This document shows, piece by piece, positions 8,913 through 17,747 of a DNA stretch of 64,000 nt. The notes beneath the pieces are model-generated. The model had not been told where the DNA came from and searched no databases. It was given only the letters and a program-made list of their open reading frames with translations. The DNA is from JADJOY01 sp046331705 [NCBI: bacterium] (GTDB lineage Bacteria > JADJOY01). The translations under genes were made by a program, and so were the position numbers. How positions within the stretch are numbered: the stretch's first letter is position 1; each line of letters opens with the position of its first letter. The stretch spans positions 17,612 to 81,611 of the forward strand of contig JAXLQJ010000034.1 in the NCBI GenBank assembly GCA_046331705.1, read 5' to 3'.

Positions 8913-9650
8913 ATGCGCATCGAGGACGGACTCTACACCGCGATCGCGAGCGGTCGGCTGCTCGAGCGAGATCTCGACGCCGTGACCGAGAACCTCGCGA
9001 ACGTGGCCACCGCCGGCTACAAGAGCGCGCGGCCGGTGACGCAGGAGTCGCCGTTCGCCCGCGTCCTCGCCGACAAGTCGACGCCGATCCCGCTGCCGAA
9101 CGACGGCGCGCTGGGTCGCGACTGGTCGCACGGCCCGCTCACCCGCACCGGCGGCGCCTTCGACGTGGCGCTGGGCTCGGACGCGTTCCTGCAAGTGAGC
9201 ACCGAGCGCGGCCCGCGCTTCACGCGCGACGGACGGCTCACGACCGATTCCGAGGGCAAGCTCACCCGCATCACCGGCGAGCCCGTGCTCGACGCGCAGG
9301 GCTCCGAGATCCGGCTGCCCCCGGGAGCGCCGACGATCCGCACCGACGGCACCGTGATCGTGAACGGCTCCGAGGTGGCCAAGCTCGCGGCCTTCGAGGT
9401 CAGCGATCGCAGCCAGCTCATCGGCGACGGCGAGGGGCTCTACCGCCTCGCGGGCGCCGACCCGAGCGCCAGCGTCCCGAGCACCGCGCCGCGCTTCCTG
9501 CAAGGCGAGATCGAGGGATCGAACGTCAACGCACCGCGAGCCATGGTCGACATGATCGAGGTGCACCGCAGCTACGAAGCCGTGATGCGCGCGGTCAAGA
9601 CCCTCGACGGTCTGCTCGCGCGTGCCACCCAGAGCCACGGAGGCTCGTGA
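8913..9650 (+). CDS. flgF: FlgF, proximal rod protein
   Basis: Flagellar basal-body rod protein of the FlgF/FlgG family, exported through the type III gate and assembled in the periplasm. The 245 residues begin MRIEDGLYTAIASGRLLERD with the family heptad ENLANVATAGYKS, and end with the conserved VNAPRAMVDMIEVHRSYE and VMRAVKTLDGLL. ATG 8913 is the start consistent with the family N-terminus; longer in-frame extensions read antisensically through the upstream gene. It lies immediately before flgG. Confidence 0.93.
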   Translation: MRIEDGLYTAIASGRLLERDLDAVTENLANVATAGYKSARPVTQESPFARVLADKSTPIPLPNDGALGRDWSHGPLTRTGGAFDVALGSDAFLQVSTERGPRFTRDGRLTTDSEGKLTRITGEPVLDAQGSEIRLPPGAPTIRTDGTVIVNGSEVAKLAAFEVSDRSQLIGDGEGLYRLAGADPSASVPSTAPRFLQGEIEGSNVNAPRAMVDMIEVHRSYEAVMRAVKTLDGLLARATQSHGGS

Positions 9651-9652
9651 CC

Positions 9653-10438
9653 ATGATCCGCGCCCTGCACACCGCCGCCACCGGCCTCGACGCCCAGCAG
9701 CTCGAGATCGACAACATCACCAACAACCTGGCGAACGTGAACACCACGGGCTTCAAGCGAGCCCGCGCCGAGTTCCAGGATCTGCTCTACGAGAACCTGA
9801 CGGCGCCGGGCACGCAGGACGCCGCCGGCACCGAAACGCCCACCGGCACCCAGATCGGCCACGGCGTGCGCACGGTGGCGATCCGGCGCTTCTTCGGGCA
9901 GGGCCCGGTGCGCAACACCGGCAACCCGCTCGACGTGACCATCGACGGCGACGGCTTCTTCCAGGTGACGCGCCCGGAAGGCGACATCGCCTACACCCGC
10001 GCCGGTGCGTTCAGCCTGTCGAGCCAAGGGCAGCTCGTCACCGCGGACGGCATTCCGATCGAGCCGTCGATCCAGATCCCACCCGACGCCAGCGACGTCA
10101 CCATCTCGGCGGACGGAACCGTCTCCGCGATGCAGCCGGGACAGACCACGCCCACGCAGCTCGGCCAGCTGACGCTGGCGCGCTTCGCCAACCCGCCCGG
10201 TCTGCAGGCGATCGGCGGGAACCTGTTCCTCGAGACCGCCGCCTCCGGCGCCCCGACCACCGGCAATCCGTCGAGCGACGGCCTCGGCAAGCTCGAACAG
10301 GGCTTCCTCGAGGGCTCGAACGTGAACGTCGCCGAGGAGCTCGTGAGCATGATCGTCGCCCAGCGTGCCTACGAGATCAATTCACGCACGGTGCGAGTGG
10401 CCGACGAGATGATGCAGCTCGCCAACAACATGCGGTGA
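9653..10438 (+). CDS. flgG: FlgG, distal rod protein
   Basis: Distal rod protein that links the proximal rod to the hook through the P and L rings. The 261 residues match FlgG length and begin MIRALHTAATGLDAQQLEID followed by NITNNLANVNTTGFKRAR; the C-terminus has GSNVNVAEELVSMI and VRVADEMMQLANN. I chose ATG 9653 because a GGAGG ends nine bases before it; the alternative GTG 9647 would be too close to that site. No deletion or insertion is evident. Confidence 0.96.
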   Translation: MIRALHTAATGLDAQQLEIDNITNNLANVNTTGFKRARAEFQDLLYENLTAPGTQDAAGTETPTGTQIGHGVRTVAIRRFFGQGPVRNTGNPLDVTIDGDGFFQVTRPEGDIAYTRAGAFSLSSQGQLVTADGIPIEPSIQIPPDASDVTISADGTVSAMQPGQTTPTQLGQLTLARFANPPGLQAIGGNLFLETAASGAPTTGNPSSDGLGKLEQGFLEGSNVNVAEELVSMIVAQRAYEINSRTVRVADEMMQLANNMR

Positions 10439-10442
10439 TGCC

Positions 10443-11195
10443 GTGCCCCTCGCCTCTCGCCTCGTTTCGATCGTCGCGCTCGCGGCGTGCCTCGCGTGGT
10501 GCGAGCGCGCCGCAGCCGCGGCGGGCGACGGCGCGCACCCGGCGCCGGCGAGCCTCGACGCCCACGCCCAGGTCGCGCGCTGGATCGCCGACCGTCTGCA
10601 GGTGCCCGCGGAGCTGATTCGGGTCGACGGATTCGAGCTGCCCTTCGGCGTTCCCCCGAGCGAGACCCTCGAGATCCTCGAGGACGGCAGCGGAGCGATG
10701 GTGGGCGCGCTCACGCTGCGCGCCCGTGTCGCCGGCCCGGACGGCCACGCGCGCTTGCTCAGCTTGCGCGGTCGCGTGGCGCTGCGCCGCGAGCGGCTGC
10801 GCGCAGCCCGCGCCGTTCCGCGCGGGCACGTGATCGAGCCCGAGGACGTGGTCGCCGATCTGGTGTGGGACGACGGCGGCCAACCGCTACCGGTCGCCGA
10901 GGACGTGATCGGCCTGGAGGCGCGCCGCGCGATCCCCGCGAACCAGCCGCTGCGCGCAGCCGACGTGGGCGAGCCCACGCTGGTGAAGCGCGGCCAGCCG
11001 CTCAAGGTCGACTACCTGACGCCCGGCCTCACGGTGGTCGGGACGGGTCGTGCGCTCGGCGACGGACGGCGCGGCGAGCTCGTGCGCGTCGAGATGCCGG
11101 GCGCGCGACGCGTCATCACCACCAAGGTGATCGGCGAGGGGTGGGTCCGCGCCTCGCCCGATGCCCAGCCGATGCTGGTCGGGAGGAACCGATGA
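10443..11195 (+). CDS. flgA: FlgA, periplasmic P-ring assembly chaperone
   Basis: Periplasmic chaperone needed for polymerising FlgI into the P ring. The 250-residue protein starts with GTG and a signal peptide (MPLASRLVSIVALAACLAWC then ERAAAAAG). The C-terminal half carries an SAF-type domain: RAARAVPRGHVIEPEDVVAD, ARRAIPANQPLRAADV and KVDYLTPGLTVVGTG. It lies four bases after flgG and overlaps the flgH start, giving the usual flgG-flgA-flgH-flgI order of non-enteric flagellates. Confidence 0.9.
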   Translation: MPLASRLVSIVALAACLAWCERAAAAAGDGAHPAPASLDAHAQVARWIADRLQVPAELIRVDGFELPFGVPPSETLEILEDGSGAMVGALTLRARVAGPDGHARLLSLRGRVALRRERLRAARAVPRGHVIEPEDVVADLVWDDGGQPLPVAEDVIGLEARRAIPANQPLRAADVGEPTLVKRGQPLKVDYLTPGLTVVGTGRALGDGRRGELVRVEMPGARRVITTKVIGEGWVRASPDAQPMLVGRNR

Positions 11196-11932
11196 ACGCC
11201 GCGATCTCGGCGCGACGGGGCGCGCGTGGAGCCTGTGGCCTCGGGTCGTTCGCGCTCGTGCTCGTCTGTGGCTGCGCCGCGAAGACCCCGCCCACTCCCG
11301 ACGGCACGCCGATCGCCAGCCTGCCGGCCTCGACCGCGACCAGCGAGCCGCAGGCCAACGCGCGCCCCGCGAGCGCGGGCTCGCTGTGGCCGACCGACGA
11401 GCAGGGCTACCTCTTCAGCGACCACAAGGCGCGGCGGGTGGGCGACCTGCTCACGGTCAAGATCATCGAGCGCGCCGAGGCGTCGAAGGACGCGGGCACC
11501 AAGCTGAGCCGCGACAACGCCATCGACGCCTCCATCGAGAACCTCTTCGGGCTCGAGAAATCGGTGGTCGCGAGCAATCCCTACGTCAATCCCGCCTCGC
11601 TGATCAAAGGCGAGATGAGCAACAAATTCGAAGGCAACGGATCGACCAAGCGCAGCGACGACCTCACCACGCAGATGACCGTGGTGGTGGATCAGGTGCT
11701 GCCCAACGGCAATCTGGTGATCCGCGGCAGCCGCGTGGTCGGGCTCAACTTCGAGCAGCAGGTGCTCACGCTGAGCGGCTTGGTCCGCCCCGAGGACATC
11801 GATTCGCAGAACACGGTGCTCTCGACGTTCATCGCCAACGCCGACATCCGCTACGGCGGCAACGGCGTGGTCAACGACAAGCAGCGGCCCGGGTGGTTCA
11901 CGTGGCTTGTGGACTGGGTATGGCCATTGTGA
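11192..11932 (+). CDS. flgH: FlgH, outer-membrane L-ring lipoprotein
   Basis: Lipoprotein that forms the L ring in the outer membrane. ATG 11192, just after GGAGG and overlapping flgA, gives 246 residues with a short signal peptide ending in a lipobox-like VCGC (Cys28 as the lipidated residue). Core landmarks are GSLWPTDEQGYLFSDHKARR, VGDLLTVKIIE, NGNLVIRGSR and VVGLNFEQQVLTLSGLVR. The last six codons lie inside the first copy of a tandem repeat that continues downstream, so the C-terminal tail may have been re-shaped by that repeat. Confidence 0.94.
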   Translation: MNAAISARRGARGACGLGSFALVLVCGCAAKTPPTPDGTPIASLPASTATSEPQANARPASAGSLWPTDEQGYLFSDHKARRVGDLLTVKIIERAEASKDAGTKLSRDNAIDASIENLFGLEKSVVASNPYVNPASLIKGEMSNKFEGNGSTKRSDDLTTQMTVVVDQVLPNGNLVIRGSRVVGLNFEQQVLTLSGLVRPEDIDSQNTVLSTFIANADIRYGGNGVVNDKQRPGWFTWLVDWVWPL

Positions 11933-12317
11933 ACACGAGCGAGCGGTGGGGGAACCCAGTCGTGCGCCTCGCGGGTGTTGTCTGCGGGGGGCTGTTCCAG
12001 CCCCCCGCCCCACGAAGAGCGCGATCTTCGTGGGGCCCCACCCCCGAGTCACTCGCTGCGCTCGTGCGGCGCCGCTGGCGCCGGCCGAGCGAAACCGCTC
12101 GAGAACCGCGACTGGGTATGGCCATGGTGAGCACGAGCGAGCGGTGGGGGAACTCCGTCGTGCGCCTCGCGGATGCTGTCTGCGGGGGGCTGTTCCAGCC
12201 CCCCACCCCCGAGTCACTCGCTGCGCTCGTGCGGCGCCGCTGGCGCCGGCTGGACGAAGACAGTCGGGAACCCATGCTCGGTGCAGCCACGGTGAGCACG
12301 AGCGCCAGACACGGTGC
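11912..12317 (+). repeat. Tandem repeat with strong hairpins between flgH and flgI
   Basis: Two nearly full copies and one partial copy of the same unit lie in tandem. Copy 1 (11912-12109) starts inside flgH with GACTGGGTATGGCCAT; copy 2 (12110-12271) starts with the same words; a degraded third start is at about 12272-12317 and shares GGTGAGCACGAGCG. Each full copy has a 9-bp hairpin with arms GGGGGGCTG/CAGCCCCCC (copy 1: 11986-12006) and a 7-bp hairpin with arms CGGCGCC/GGCGCCG (copy 1: 12067-12083). Copy 1 also contains an extra 33-base piece with an 11-bp perfect hairpin, arms CCCCACGAAGA/TCTTCGTGGGG (12008-12035). It looks like a dispersed intergenic element that duplicated locally. Whether it attenuates transcription into flgI is unknown. 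Confidence 0.85.
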
Positions 12318-12335
12318 GAGATTCGAGGCGGTGCG

Positions 12336-13649
12336 ATGAAGACGACGGCGAATGAAAGCTCGCGTCGACGGGCGGCGCGACGTGGAGATCCGGGCGCCAC
12401 GACCGGGTCCGCCTCGACGTCGCGTGCGCGCGCCGCGCGCGAACCCGCGTCCGTCGACGACCTCGCGTACGGCACCGCGATCTGCGTGTGGCACCCCACG
12501 GCGCCCACCGCGCCCGCGATCCGACGCTCCTCGACACGCGCCCGGGCACGCGCCGCCGCACTCGGTCTGCTCGCGCTGGTGCTGGTCGCCACCGACGCCC
12601 GCGCCGCGCGCATCCGCGACATCGCCGACCTGCGCGGCGTGCGCGGCAACGACCTCGTCGGCTACGGCCTGATCGTCGGCCTCGATGGCACCGGCGACGA
12701 CATGGCGGTCACGCGCCAGTCGCTGGCGAGCTTCCTCGATCGCCTCGGCGTCACCCTCGACGAAGCCGAGGTGCGCAAGATGAAGCCGGACAACGTCGCG
12801 GCGGTCTCGGTGACGGCGGTTCTACCGCCGTTCGCCAGCCCGGGCGCGCGGATCGACGTGATCGTCTCCTCGATCGGCAACGCCAAGACCCTCCAGGGCG
12901 GCACGCTGCTCATGACTCCGCTACGCGCCGCGGACGGCCACGTCTATGCCGTCGCGCAGGGCCCGATCTCGCTCGGTGGCTTCTCCGCGCAGAGCAAGGG
13001 CGGCGGCGACGTGGCGCAGAAGAACCAGAAGAGCGTCGGTCGAATCCCCGCCGGCGCGCGCGTGGAGCGCGCCGTGGACGTGACGTTCGAGGGTAGCCGC
13101 GACCTCACCTACGCGCTGCGCGAGCCGAGCTTCACCACCGCGCGCCGCGTCGCCGACGCCATCAATCAGGACCTCGGCAGCGCCGCCGCCATCGCCACCG
13201 ACGCCGGCACCGTCAAGGTGGCCGTGCCCGAATCCCTCGCGAGCGATGGCGTGGCGGTGGCGGCGCGGCTCGAAGCCCTGAGCGTCGAGCCGGATCGGCC
13301 GGCGCGCGTCGTGATCAACGAACGCACCGGCACCGTGGTGATGGGGGCCGACGTCCGTCTCGCGCGAATCGCGCTCGCCCATGGCGGGCTCACCATCGAG
13401 GTGAACCAGACGATGGGCGTCTCGCAGCCGACCCCCTTCTCCCAAGGCGGTCAGACCGTCGTGGTGCCCAACTCGGACGTGCAAGTCCGCGAGGAAACGC
13501 GACAGCTCGCGGTGGTCGAGCCCGGTGCCACGATCTCGGATCTGGTGCGCGCGCTCAACAGTCTCGCGGTCTCGCCGCGCGATCTGATCGCCATCCTGCA
13601 GGCCATCCGACAGGCGGGCGCCATGGACGCCGAGCTCGAGATCATCTGA
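12336..13649 (+). CDS. flgI: FlgI, periplasmic P-ring protein
   Basis: Forms the P ring around the rod in the periplasm after Sec export. The mature part begins at about residue 91 (ARIRDIADLRGVRGNDLVG) and is 347 residues, matching other FlgI proteins; conserved words include NVAAVSVTAVLPPFASPG and INERTGTVVMGADVRL. The start is uncertain. ATG 12336 has GAGGCGG before it but leaves an unusually long, charged ~70-residue region before the hydrophobic core (LGLLALVLVATDARA). GTG 12486 would give a 40-residue signal peptide but has no good ribosome site. The frame also stays open upstream through the tandem repeat. Confidence 0.92.
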   Translation: MKTTANESSRRRAARRGDPGATTGSASTSRARAAREPASVDDLAYGTAICVWHPTAPTAPAIRRSSTRARARAAALGLLALVLVATDARAARIRDIADLRGVRGNDLVGYGLIVGLDGTGDDMAVTRQSLASFLDRLGVTLDEAEVRKMKPDNVAAVSVTAVLPPFASPGARIDVIVSSIGNAKTLQGGTLLMTPLRAADGHVYAVAQGPISLGGFSAQSKGGGDVAQKNQKSVGRIPAGARVERAVDVTFEGSRDLTYALREPSFTTARRVADAINQDLGSAAAIATDAGTVKVAVPESLASDGVAVAARLEALSVEPDRPARVVINERTGTVVMGADVRLARIALAHGGLTIEVNQTMGVSQPTPFSQGGQTVVVPNSDVQVREETRQLAVVEPGATISDLVRALNSLAVSPRDLIAILQAIRQAGAMDAELEII

Positions 13650-13707
13650 TGAACCGGCCCGCGATCGCCCCACCCGCCCACCTCGCGCGGGATGCGTGGA
13701 TGCAGCC

Positions 13708-14187
13708 ATGAAGAGCCCCGATCTCGCCCTGGGTTCCTACACCGCGCCGGAGATCGGGCCGGGGTGGGGCTCGACCCTCGGCATGAACCGCGCGACCAAG
13801 CCACGCGATCCCGCCCAGGTCGCCGAGCAATTCGAGTCGTTGCTGGTGCAGAAGATGGTCGAGTCGATGCGCGCGTCGCTGAGCGGAGACGACCTCACGG
13901 GCGGACCTGGCTCTGACCTGGCGCGAAACCTGCTAGACGAGACCCTGTGCGCGGCGGTCGCCCACGCCGGCGGTCTGGGGCTCGCCAGATCGCTCGGCGC
14001 CTCCTTCGCAAGCGGGCCTCCAAGCACGCGAAATGACGCCACAATCGAAATCAACGCGGGCGAGACGGCCCAAGCCTCAAGTCACGCGAGCGATGTGCCG
14101 ATGACTAGGGTGCCGAGAACGGTGGAAAGCCCAGAGCAGCAGCGCTCGGCAGAACGGCACCTGGGCAAGGACGGGAACGCACCATGA
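13708..14187 (+). CDS. flgJ: FlgJ-type rod-binding protein, no muramidase domain
   Basis: Rod-cap/scaffold protein of the FlgJ N-terminal family. In 159 residues it has the diagnostic VAEQFESLLVQKMVESMR and then GGPGSDLARNLLDETL. The C-terminal glucosaminidase domain of enteric FlgJ is absent; residues ~100-159 are a polar tail. ATG 13708 was chosen; a GTG at 13696 is possible. The last codons contain the sigma-28-type promoter for flgM, and the stop overlaps the flgM start (ATGA). A LysM-M23 peptidase encoded at 44141 may supply the missing wall-opening activity (inference). Confidence 0.85.
   Translation: MKSPDLALGSYTAPEIGPGWGSTLGMNRATKPRDPAQVAEQFESLLVQKMVESMRASLSGDDLTGGPGSDLARNLLDETLCAAVAHAGGLGLARSLGASFASGPPSTRNDATIEINAGETAQASSHASDVPMTRVPRTVESPEQQRSAERHLGKDGNAP
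14077..14104 (+). promoter_or_regulatory. Sigma-28 (FliA) promoter for flgM
   Basis: TCAAGT at 14077-14082, a 14-base spacer, then GCCGATGA at 14097-14104. The same spacing and nearly the same boxes occur before both flagellin genes and the HDOD gene. It lies inside the 3' end of flgJ, 80 bases before the flgM ATG. A FliA-driven internal promoter for flgM is known in other flagellates. Confidence 0.75.
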
Positions 14188-14543
14188 AGATCTCGACTCC
14201 CCCGAAAACGGAACAAGTGGCCAGCCGATCCCCGGCGAACGCTGCGCGTGCCGCGCAGACCTCGGGTCCGATCGCTCGAGCACGCTCGGGGCCGAGCCCG
14301 GTGGCGGAGGGTGGAGAGGACAAGATCACCCTCTCCAGCACCGCCGCCCAGCTCATCGAGATCGCGAACGCCAGCGAGGACGCCGAGGCCGCGCATCGGC
14401 AACGCCTCGAGCAGCTCAAGGCGCAGGTCGCCAACGACCAGTACCAGGTGAACCCAGCCCGCATCGCGAACGCGATGGTGCGCGACATCGTCGCCCAAGG
14501 CGGCGCAGCCGCCCAGGCGCCGAAGGACGAGTCCACGAGCTAG
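14184..14543 (+). CDS. flgM: FlgM, anti-sigma-28 factor
   Basis: Binds and inhibits FliA until it is exported through the completed hook-basal body. The 119 residues have a disordered polar N-terminus (MKISTPPKTEQVASRSPANA) and a C-terminal sigma-binding part with DKITLSSTAAQLIEIA and VANDQYQVNPARIANAMVRD, the usual FlgM signature. It overlaps flgJ by four bases and has its own sigma-28-type promoter, so it is probably transcribed both from the rod operon and by FliA as feedback. Confidence 0.93.
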   Translation: MKISTPPKTEQVASRSPANAARAAQTSGPIARARSGPSPVAEGGEDKITLSSTAAQLIEIANASEDAEAAHRQRLEQLKAQVANDQYQVNPARIANAMVRDIVAQGGAAAQAPKDESTS

Positions 14544-14601
14544 CGGCTGCGGGCACTCCTCGCTGTTCCGGTCATGGACGACCGGTCACGGATGATCGCG
14601 C

Positions 14602-15147
14602 ATGGATGCAAGGAATCGCGCTTCCCAGGACGTCGCCGTCGCAGCCGAGGCGCTCGAGCGGGCGTATCGGGCGTTGATCGACCACTGGAAGGCCGAACGG
14701 GCGCTGCTGGCGCGCCCGGAGCCCGGGCGGATCGAGCGCGCGACCATCCGTGAGAGCGAGATCCTCGCGGCGATCGCCGCCGAGGAGGCGCACCTGCGCC
14801 GCGCCGGCGACGCGCTGACGCGCGTGCTCGGCGTCGTTCCGCCCGCCCCGGGCTCCCCGACCGCGGCGAGCGGCGAGGCACCCACGCTGCTCGTGCTGGT
14901 CACGCGCCTCGACGATCCCGCGGCGCGGCAGCGGCTGCGCGATGCGCTGGTCTCCTTGCGCGAGACGGTGCGCACCGCTCGCGCGCTCGGCAAGGCACAA
15001 GCACAGTTCGTGGAACGCGGGCTCCACAGCCTGCAAGACGCCCTCTCCCGCTGGGCACGCGAATCCCGACCGCTGGCGGGCTACGGAGACATGGCGCGGC
15101 ACGTTCCCGCCGCGGCCTCCGGCACTTTCGTGCGAGAGACGGCATGA
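14602..15147 (+). CDS. flgN: FlgN-like export chaperone for FlgK/FlgL
   Basis: Cytoplasmic chaperone presumed to bind the C-termini of FlgK and FlgL and deliver them to FlhA. The 181 residues are predicted to be almost all helical: ALERAYRALIDHWKAERALL at the N-terminus and a long amphipathic helix near 110-160 (ALVSLRETVRTARALGKAQA). Sequence similarity within this family is low, so the call leans on position between flgM and flgK and on the helical layout. Its stop overlaps the flgK start. Confidence 0.8.
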   Translation: MDARNRASQDVAVAAEALERAYRALIDHWKAERALLARPEPGRIERATIRESEILAAIAAEEAHLRRAGDALTRVLGVVPPAPGSPTAASGEAPTLLVLVTRLDDPAARQRLRDALVSLRETVRTARALGKAQAQFVERGLHSLQDALSRWARESRPLAGYGDMARHVPAAASGTFVRETA

Positions 15148-16517
15148 GCGACAGCACCACCGCCAGCCTGCTCGGTCTCGGCCGCAGCGCGCTGCTCACC
15201 TCGCAGGCGGGACTGAACGCCGTCGGGCGCAACATCGCCAACGCGTCCACTCCCGGCTATTCGCGACTGCGCACCGAGCTCAGCACGTGGGTGGGCGGCG
15301 GGGTCGCCGCGATCCGGCTCGCGGCGATCCGCGACCACCTCCTCGAGTCGCGGCTACGCGGCGCCACCTCCGAGCAATCGGCTCCCCAGGCGCGCCACGA
15401 CATGCTGGTGCGCATCGAGGACCTGCTCCAGGGCACGGACGGCTCGCGCCTGCAGGACAGCGTGAGCAAGCTCTTCGCCTCGTTCTCCGACCTCGCCTCG
15501 AGCCCCAACGGCCGCACCGAGCGGAACACGGTGCAGTCGCAAGCCTCGTCGCTGGTGTCCACGTTCCACGATCTCGCGAACGAGGTGGCGCAAGTCCGCG
15601 GCGAGACCGAGACCGCGCTGCGCGACCAGCTCCAGGACGTGAACGAGACCGTCGCCCAGGTGGCGCAGCTCAACTCGCTCATCGCCAGCGCCGTTCCCGG
15701 CAGCGCCGACCGCGAAGCGCTCATCGACCAGCGCAACCAGACGCTGCGCACGCTCTCGTCCCGGATCGGGATCGAGGTGACCGAGTCGAGCGACGCGATG
15801 GTGCAAGTCTCCCTGCCCGGCGGCCCGCTGCTGGTGGACTCCGACGGCGTCGCGGGCACGCTCAGCCTCGATCTCTCGAGCGCGACCACGGCGGCGATCG
15901 ATTACGTGCTGCCCGGCGGCACCGGGCTCGACGTGACGACGCTGGTGTCGAGCGGCAGCGTGCGCGGCCTCCTCGACACGCGCAACGACGACCTGCCCGC
16001 GCTGCAGAATCAGCTCGACACCCTCGCCGCGGCGCTGGTGACCGAGGTGAACGCGCTGCACGCGCCCGGCATCAACGCCAACGGCACCAGCAACGACTTC
16101 TTCCTCGCCACGGGCCTCACCGCCGCCACGCTGTCGCTCGACCCGGCGATCGCCGCCGATCCTGGCAACATCGCCGCAGGCGCCACCGCGACCGTGGGCG
16201 ACAACACCGTGGCGCTCGCGATCGCCGGGCTCGCGGACCGGTCGTTGGTGATCGGCGGCGGCAACCCGCAGACCTTCGCGAGCTACATCTCGAGCGTGTC
16301 GGCCGATCTCGGCTCGCGCTCGAAGAACGCGGCCGAGCTCGCCGATTACTCGGAGGGCCTGGTCGCGTCCCTCGACGAGCAACGGGCGCAGGTCTCGGCG
16401 GTGTCCCTCGACGAGGAAGGCACCTACATGCTGTCGTTCCAGCGCTCCTACGAAGCGGCCGCCAAGTTCATCCGTGCCGCCGACGAAGCGATGCAAGCGA
16501 CGCTCTCGATGCTCTGA
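15144..16517 (+). CDS. flgK: FlgK, hook-filament junction protein 1
   Basis: First hook-associated protein. The 457 residues start LLGLGRSALLTSQAGLNAVG and NIANASTPGYSRLRTEL, characteristic of FlgK, and end with YMLSFQRSYEAAAKFIRAAD and EAMQATLSML. Family conserved words in the body include ADREALIDQRNQTLRTLS. It is shorter than the enterobacterial protein (about 547), with the variable middle domain reduced. It overlaps flgN and is followed by flgL after ten bases. Confidence 0.95.
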   Translation: MSDSTTASLLGLGRSALLTSQAGLNAVGRNIANASTPGYSRLRTELSTWVGGGVAAIRLAAIRDHLLESRLRGATSEQSAPQARHDMLVRIEDLLQGTDGSRLQDSVSKLFASFSDLASSPNGRTERNTVQSQASSLVSTFHDLANEVAQVRGETETALRDQLQDVNETVAQVAQLNSLIASAVPGSADREALIDQRNQTLRTLSSRIGIEVTESSDAMVQVSLPGGPLLVDSDGVAGTLSLDLSSATTAAIDYVLPGGTGLDVTTLVSSGSVRGLLDTRNDDLPALQNQLDTLAAALVTEVNALHAPGINANGTSNDFFLATGLTAATLSLDPAIAADPGNIAAGATATVGDNTVALAIAGLADRSLVIGGGNPQTFASYISSVSADLGSRSKNAAELADYSEGLVASLDEQRAQVSAVSLDEEGTYMLSFQRSYEAAAKFIRAADEAMQATLSML

Positions 16518-16527
16518 GAGGCAGCCC

Positions 16528-17457
16528 ATGATCCGCGTCACGCCCATGAGCGCCTACGCCACGTTCACCCGCAACATCACGCGGTTGGCGTCGGACATGG
16601 CGCGGCTCAACAACGACATCGGCTCGGGCAAGCGCGTGCACCGGCCCTCGGACGATCCCGCGGCCGCCGCGCAGGCGGTGCGGCTGCGCGCCGATCTCGA
16701 TCGCTTCGCACAGCTCGATCGCGCCCGCGGCGCCGCCGAAGACCGCCTCAAGACCACCGAGAGCACGCTGGCGGCGGTCGGCGACGTGCTCTCGCAGGCA
16801 CGCGTGCTGGCCGTACAGGGCGGCAGCACCCAGGGTGCCGACAGCCGCAACGCCATCGCCGACGGCCTGGAAGGGCTCTTCCAGGACCTCGCGACGCTCG
16901 CGAACACCCGCGACGGCGTGAACTACGTCTTCGCCGGCTACGCCACCGAGACCGCGCCCTTCCCGGTCACCGGCTCGTTCTCGAGCACGGTGCCGCCGGC
17001 GTCCACCATCGCAGTGACGTATGCGGGCACCAGCGACACCACGGAGGCGGAGATCGCGCCCAACGATCACGCCACCGTCGGCTGGCCCGGCGATCGGATC
17101 TTCCTGGGCGGCGGCGACCCGAATCAGGACCTCTTCCAGATCCTCGTGCGGGTGCGCGACGCCGTGCTGTCGGGAGACACCACCGCGGTGAACGCCGAGC
17201 TCGGCAACCTCGACGACGCCATCGATCATATCTCGGGCGCGCGCGGTGAGCTCGGCACGGAGCTTCGACGCGTCCAGGACGCCGAGCAACGCCTCACCGA
17301 GCGCAAGGCCGACCTCGAGCTGCGCCTCGATGCCGCCCAGGGCGTCGATCTGGTGGGCACCGTCGCCGAGCTGCAGCAGCGCCAGAGCGCCTATCAGGCG
17401 GCCCTCAGTGCCGGATCGTCCTCGCTCGGACTGTCGCTCCTCGACTACCTCGGCTGA
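16528..17457 (+). CDS. flgL: FlgL, hook-filament junction protein 3
   Basis: Second junction protein between hook and filament, related to flagellin. ATG 16528 gives 309 residues beginning MIRVTPMSAYATFTRNITRL with the flagellin-family words NNDIGSGKRVHRPSDDP and YVFAGYATETAPF; the C-terminus has LQQRQSAYQAALSAGSSSLG. An in-frame extension upstream is rejected because it reads across the flgK end. A hairpin right after the stop (17462-17500) may terminate the flgF-to-flgL operon. Confidence 0.94.
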   Translation: MIRVTPMSAYATFTRNITRLASDMARLNNDIGSGKRVHRPSDDPAAAAQAVRLRADLDRFAQLDRARGAAEDRLKTTESTLAAVGDVLSQARVLAVQGGSTQGADSRNAIADGLEGLFQDLATLANTRDGVNYVFAGYATETAPFPVTGSFSSTVPPASTIAVTYAGTSDTTEAEIAPNDHATVGWPGDRIFLGGGDPNQDLFQILVRVRDAVLSGDTTAVNAELGNLDDAIDHISGARGELGTELRRVQDAEQRLTERKADLELRLDAAQGVDLVGTVAELQQRQSAYQAALSAGSSSLGLSLLDYLG

Positions 17458-17461
17458 CCGA

Positions 17462-17500
17462 GCCGAGGGCAGCTCGCGGCGATCTTCGCGGCTGCTCGGC
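17462..17500 (+). terminator. Hairpin after flgL, possible terminator
   Basis: Nested inverted repeat five bases after the flgL stop: outer arms GCCGAG (17462-17467) and CTCGGC (17495-17500), inner arms CAGC/GCTG and CGCG/CGCG. There is no T tract, so termination would be imperfect or Rho-assisted. Confidence 0.5.
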
Positions 17501-17641
17501 GCTTCGCACCCACGCCCTTCGCTGGTCCCGAGGGCCGCGGGTCACGGCCGGGTCACGGCCGCTGCGCGGCGTGATCGGGGCGCACGCATCCCCACGAAGT
17601 CGCACGGCAAAATGCCCGAGATCGAGCGCACCCACCGCCGC

Positions 17642-17668
17642 TCAAGATCTCGCGCTGGCGACCGAAAA
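17642..17668 (+). promoter_or_regulatory. Possible sigma-28-like promoter for csrA
   Basis: TCAAGA at 17642-17647 and ACCGAAAA at 17661-17668, spacer 13 instead of 14. It resembles the HDOD-gene site (TCAAGT, GCCGAAAG) but is off by one base in spacing and in both boxes, so it is a weaker call. It lies about 80 bases before csrA in the 290-base interval after flgL. Confidence 0.35.
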
Positions 17669-17747
17669 GACTTGCATCGGACCCACGTCGAGCGGGCTCG
17701 CAGGCAACGCGCCGAGCCCACCGGTCCACAACGAGCGAGGGACTGCC

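Noticed and set aside
10487-11191. A 235-residue upstream extension of flgH
   Set aside because: It is the out-of-frame shadow of flgA; the lipoprotein signal and GGAGG place the start at 11192.
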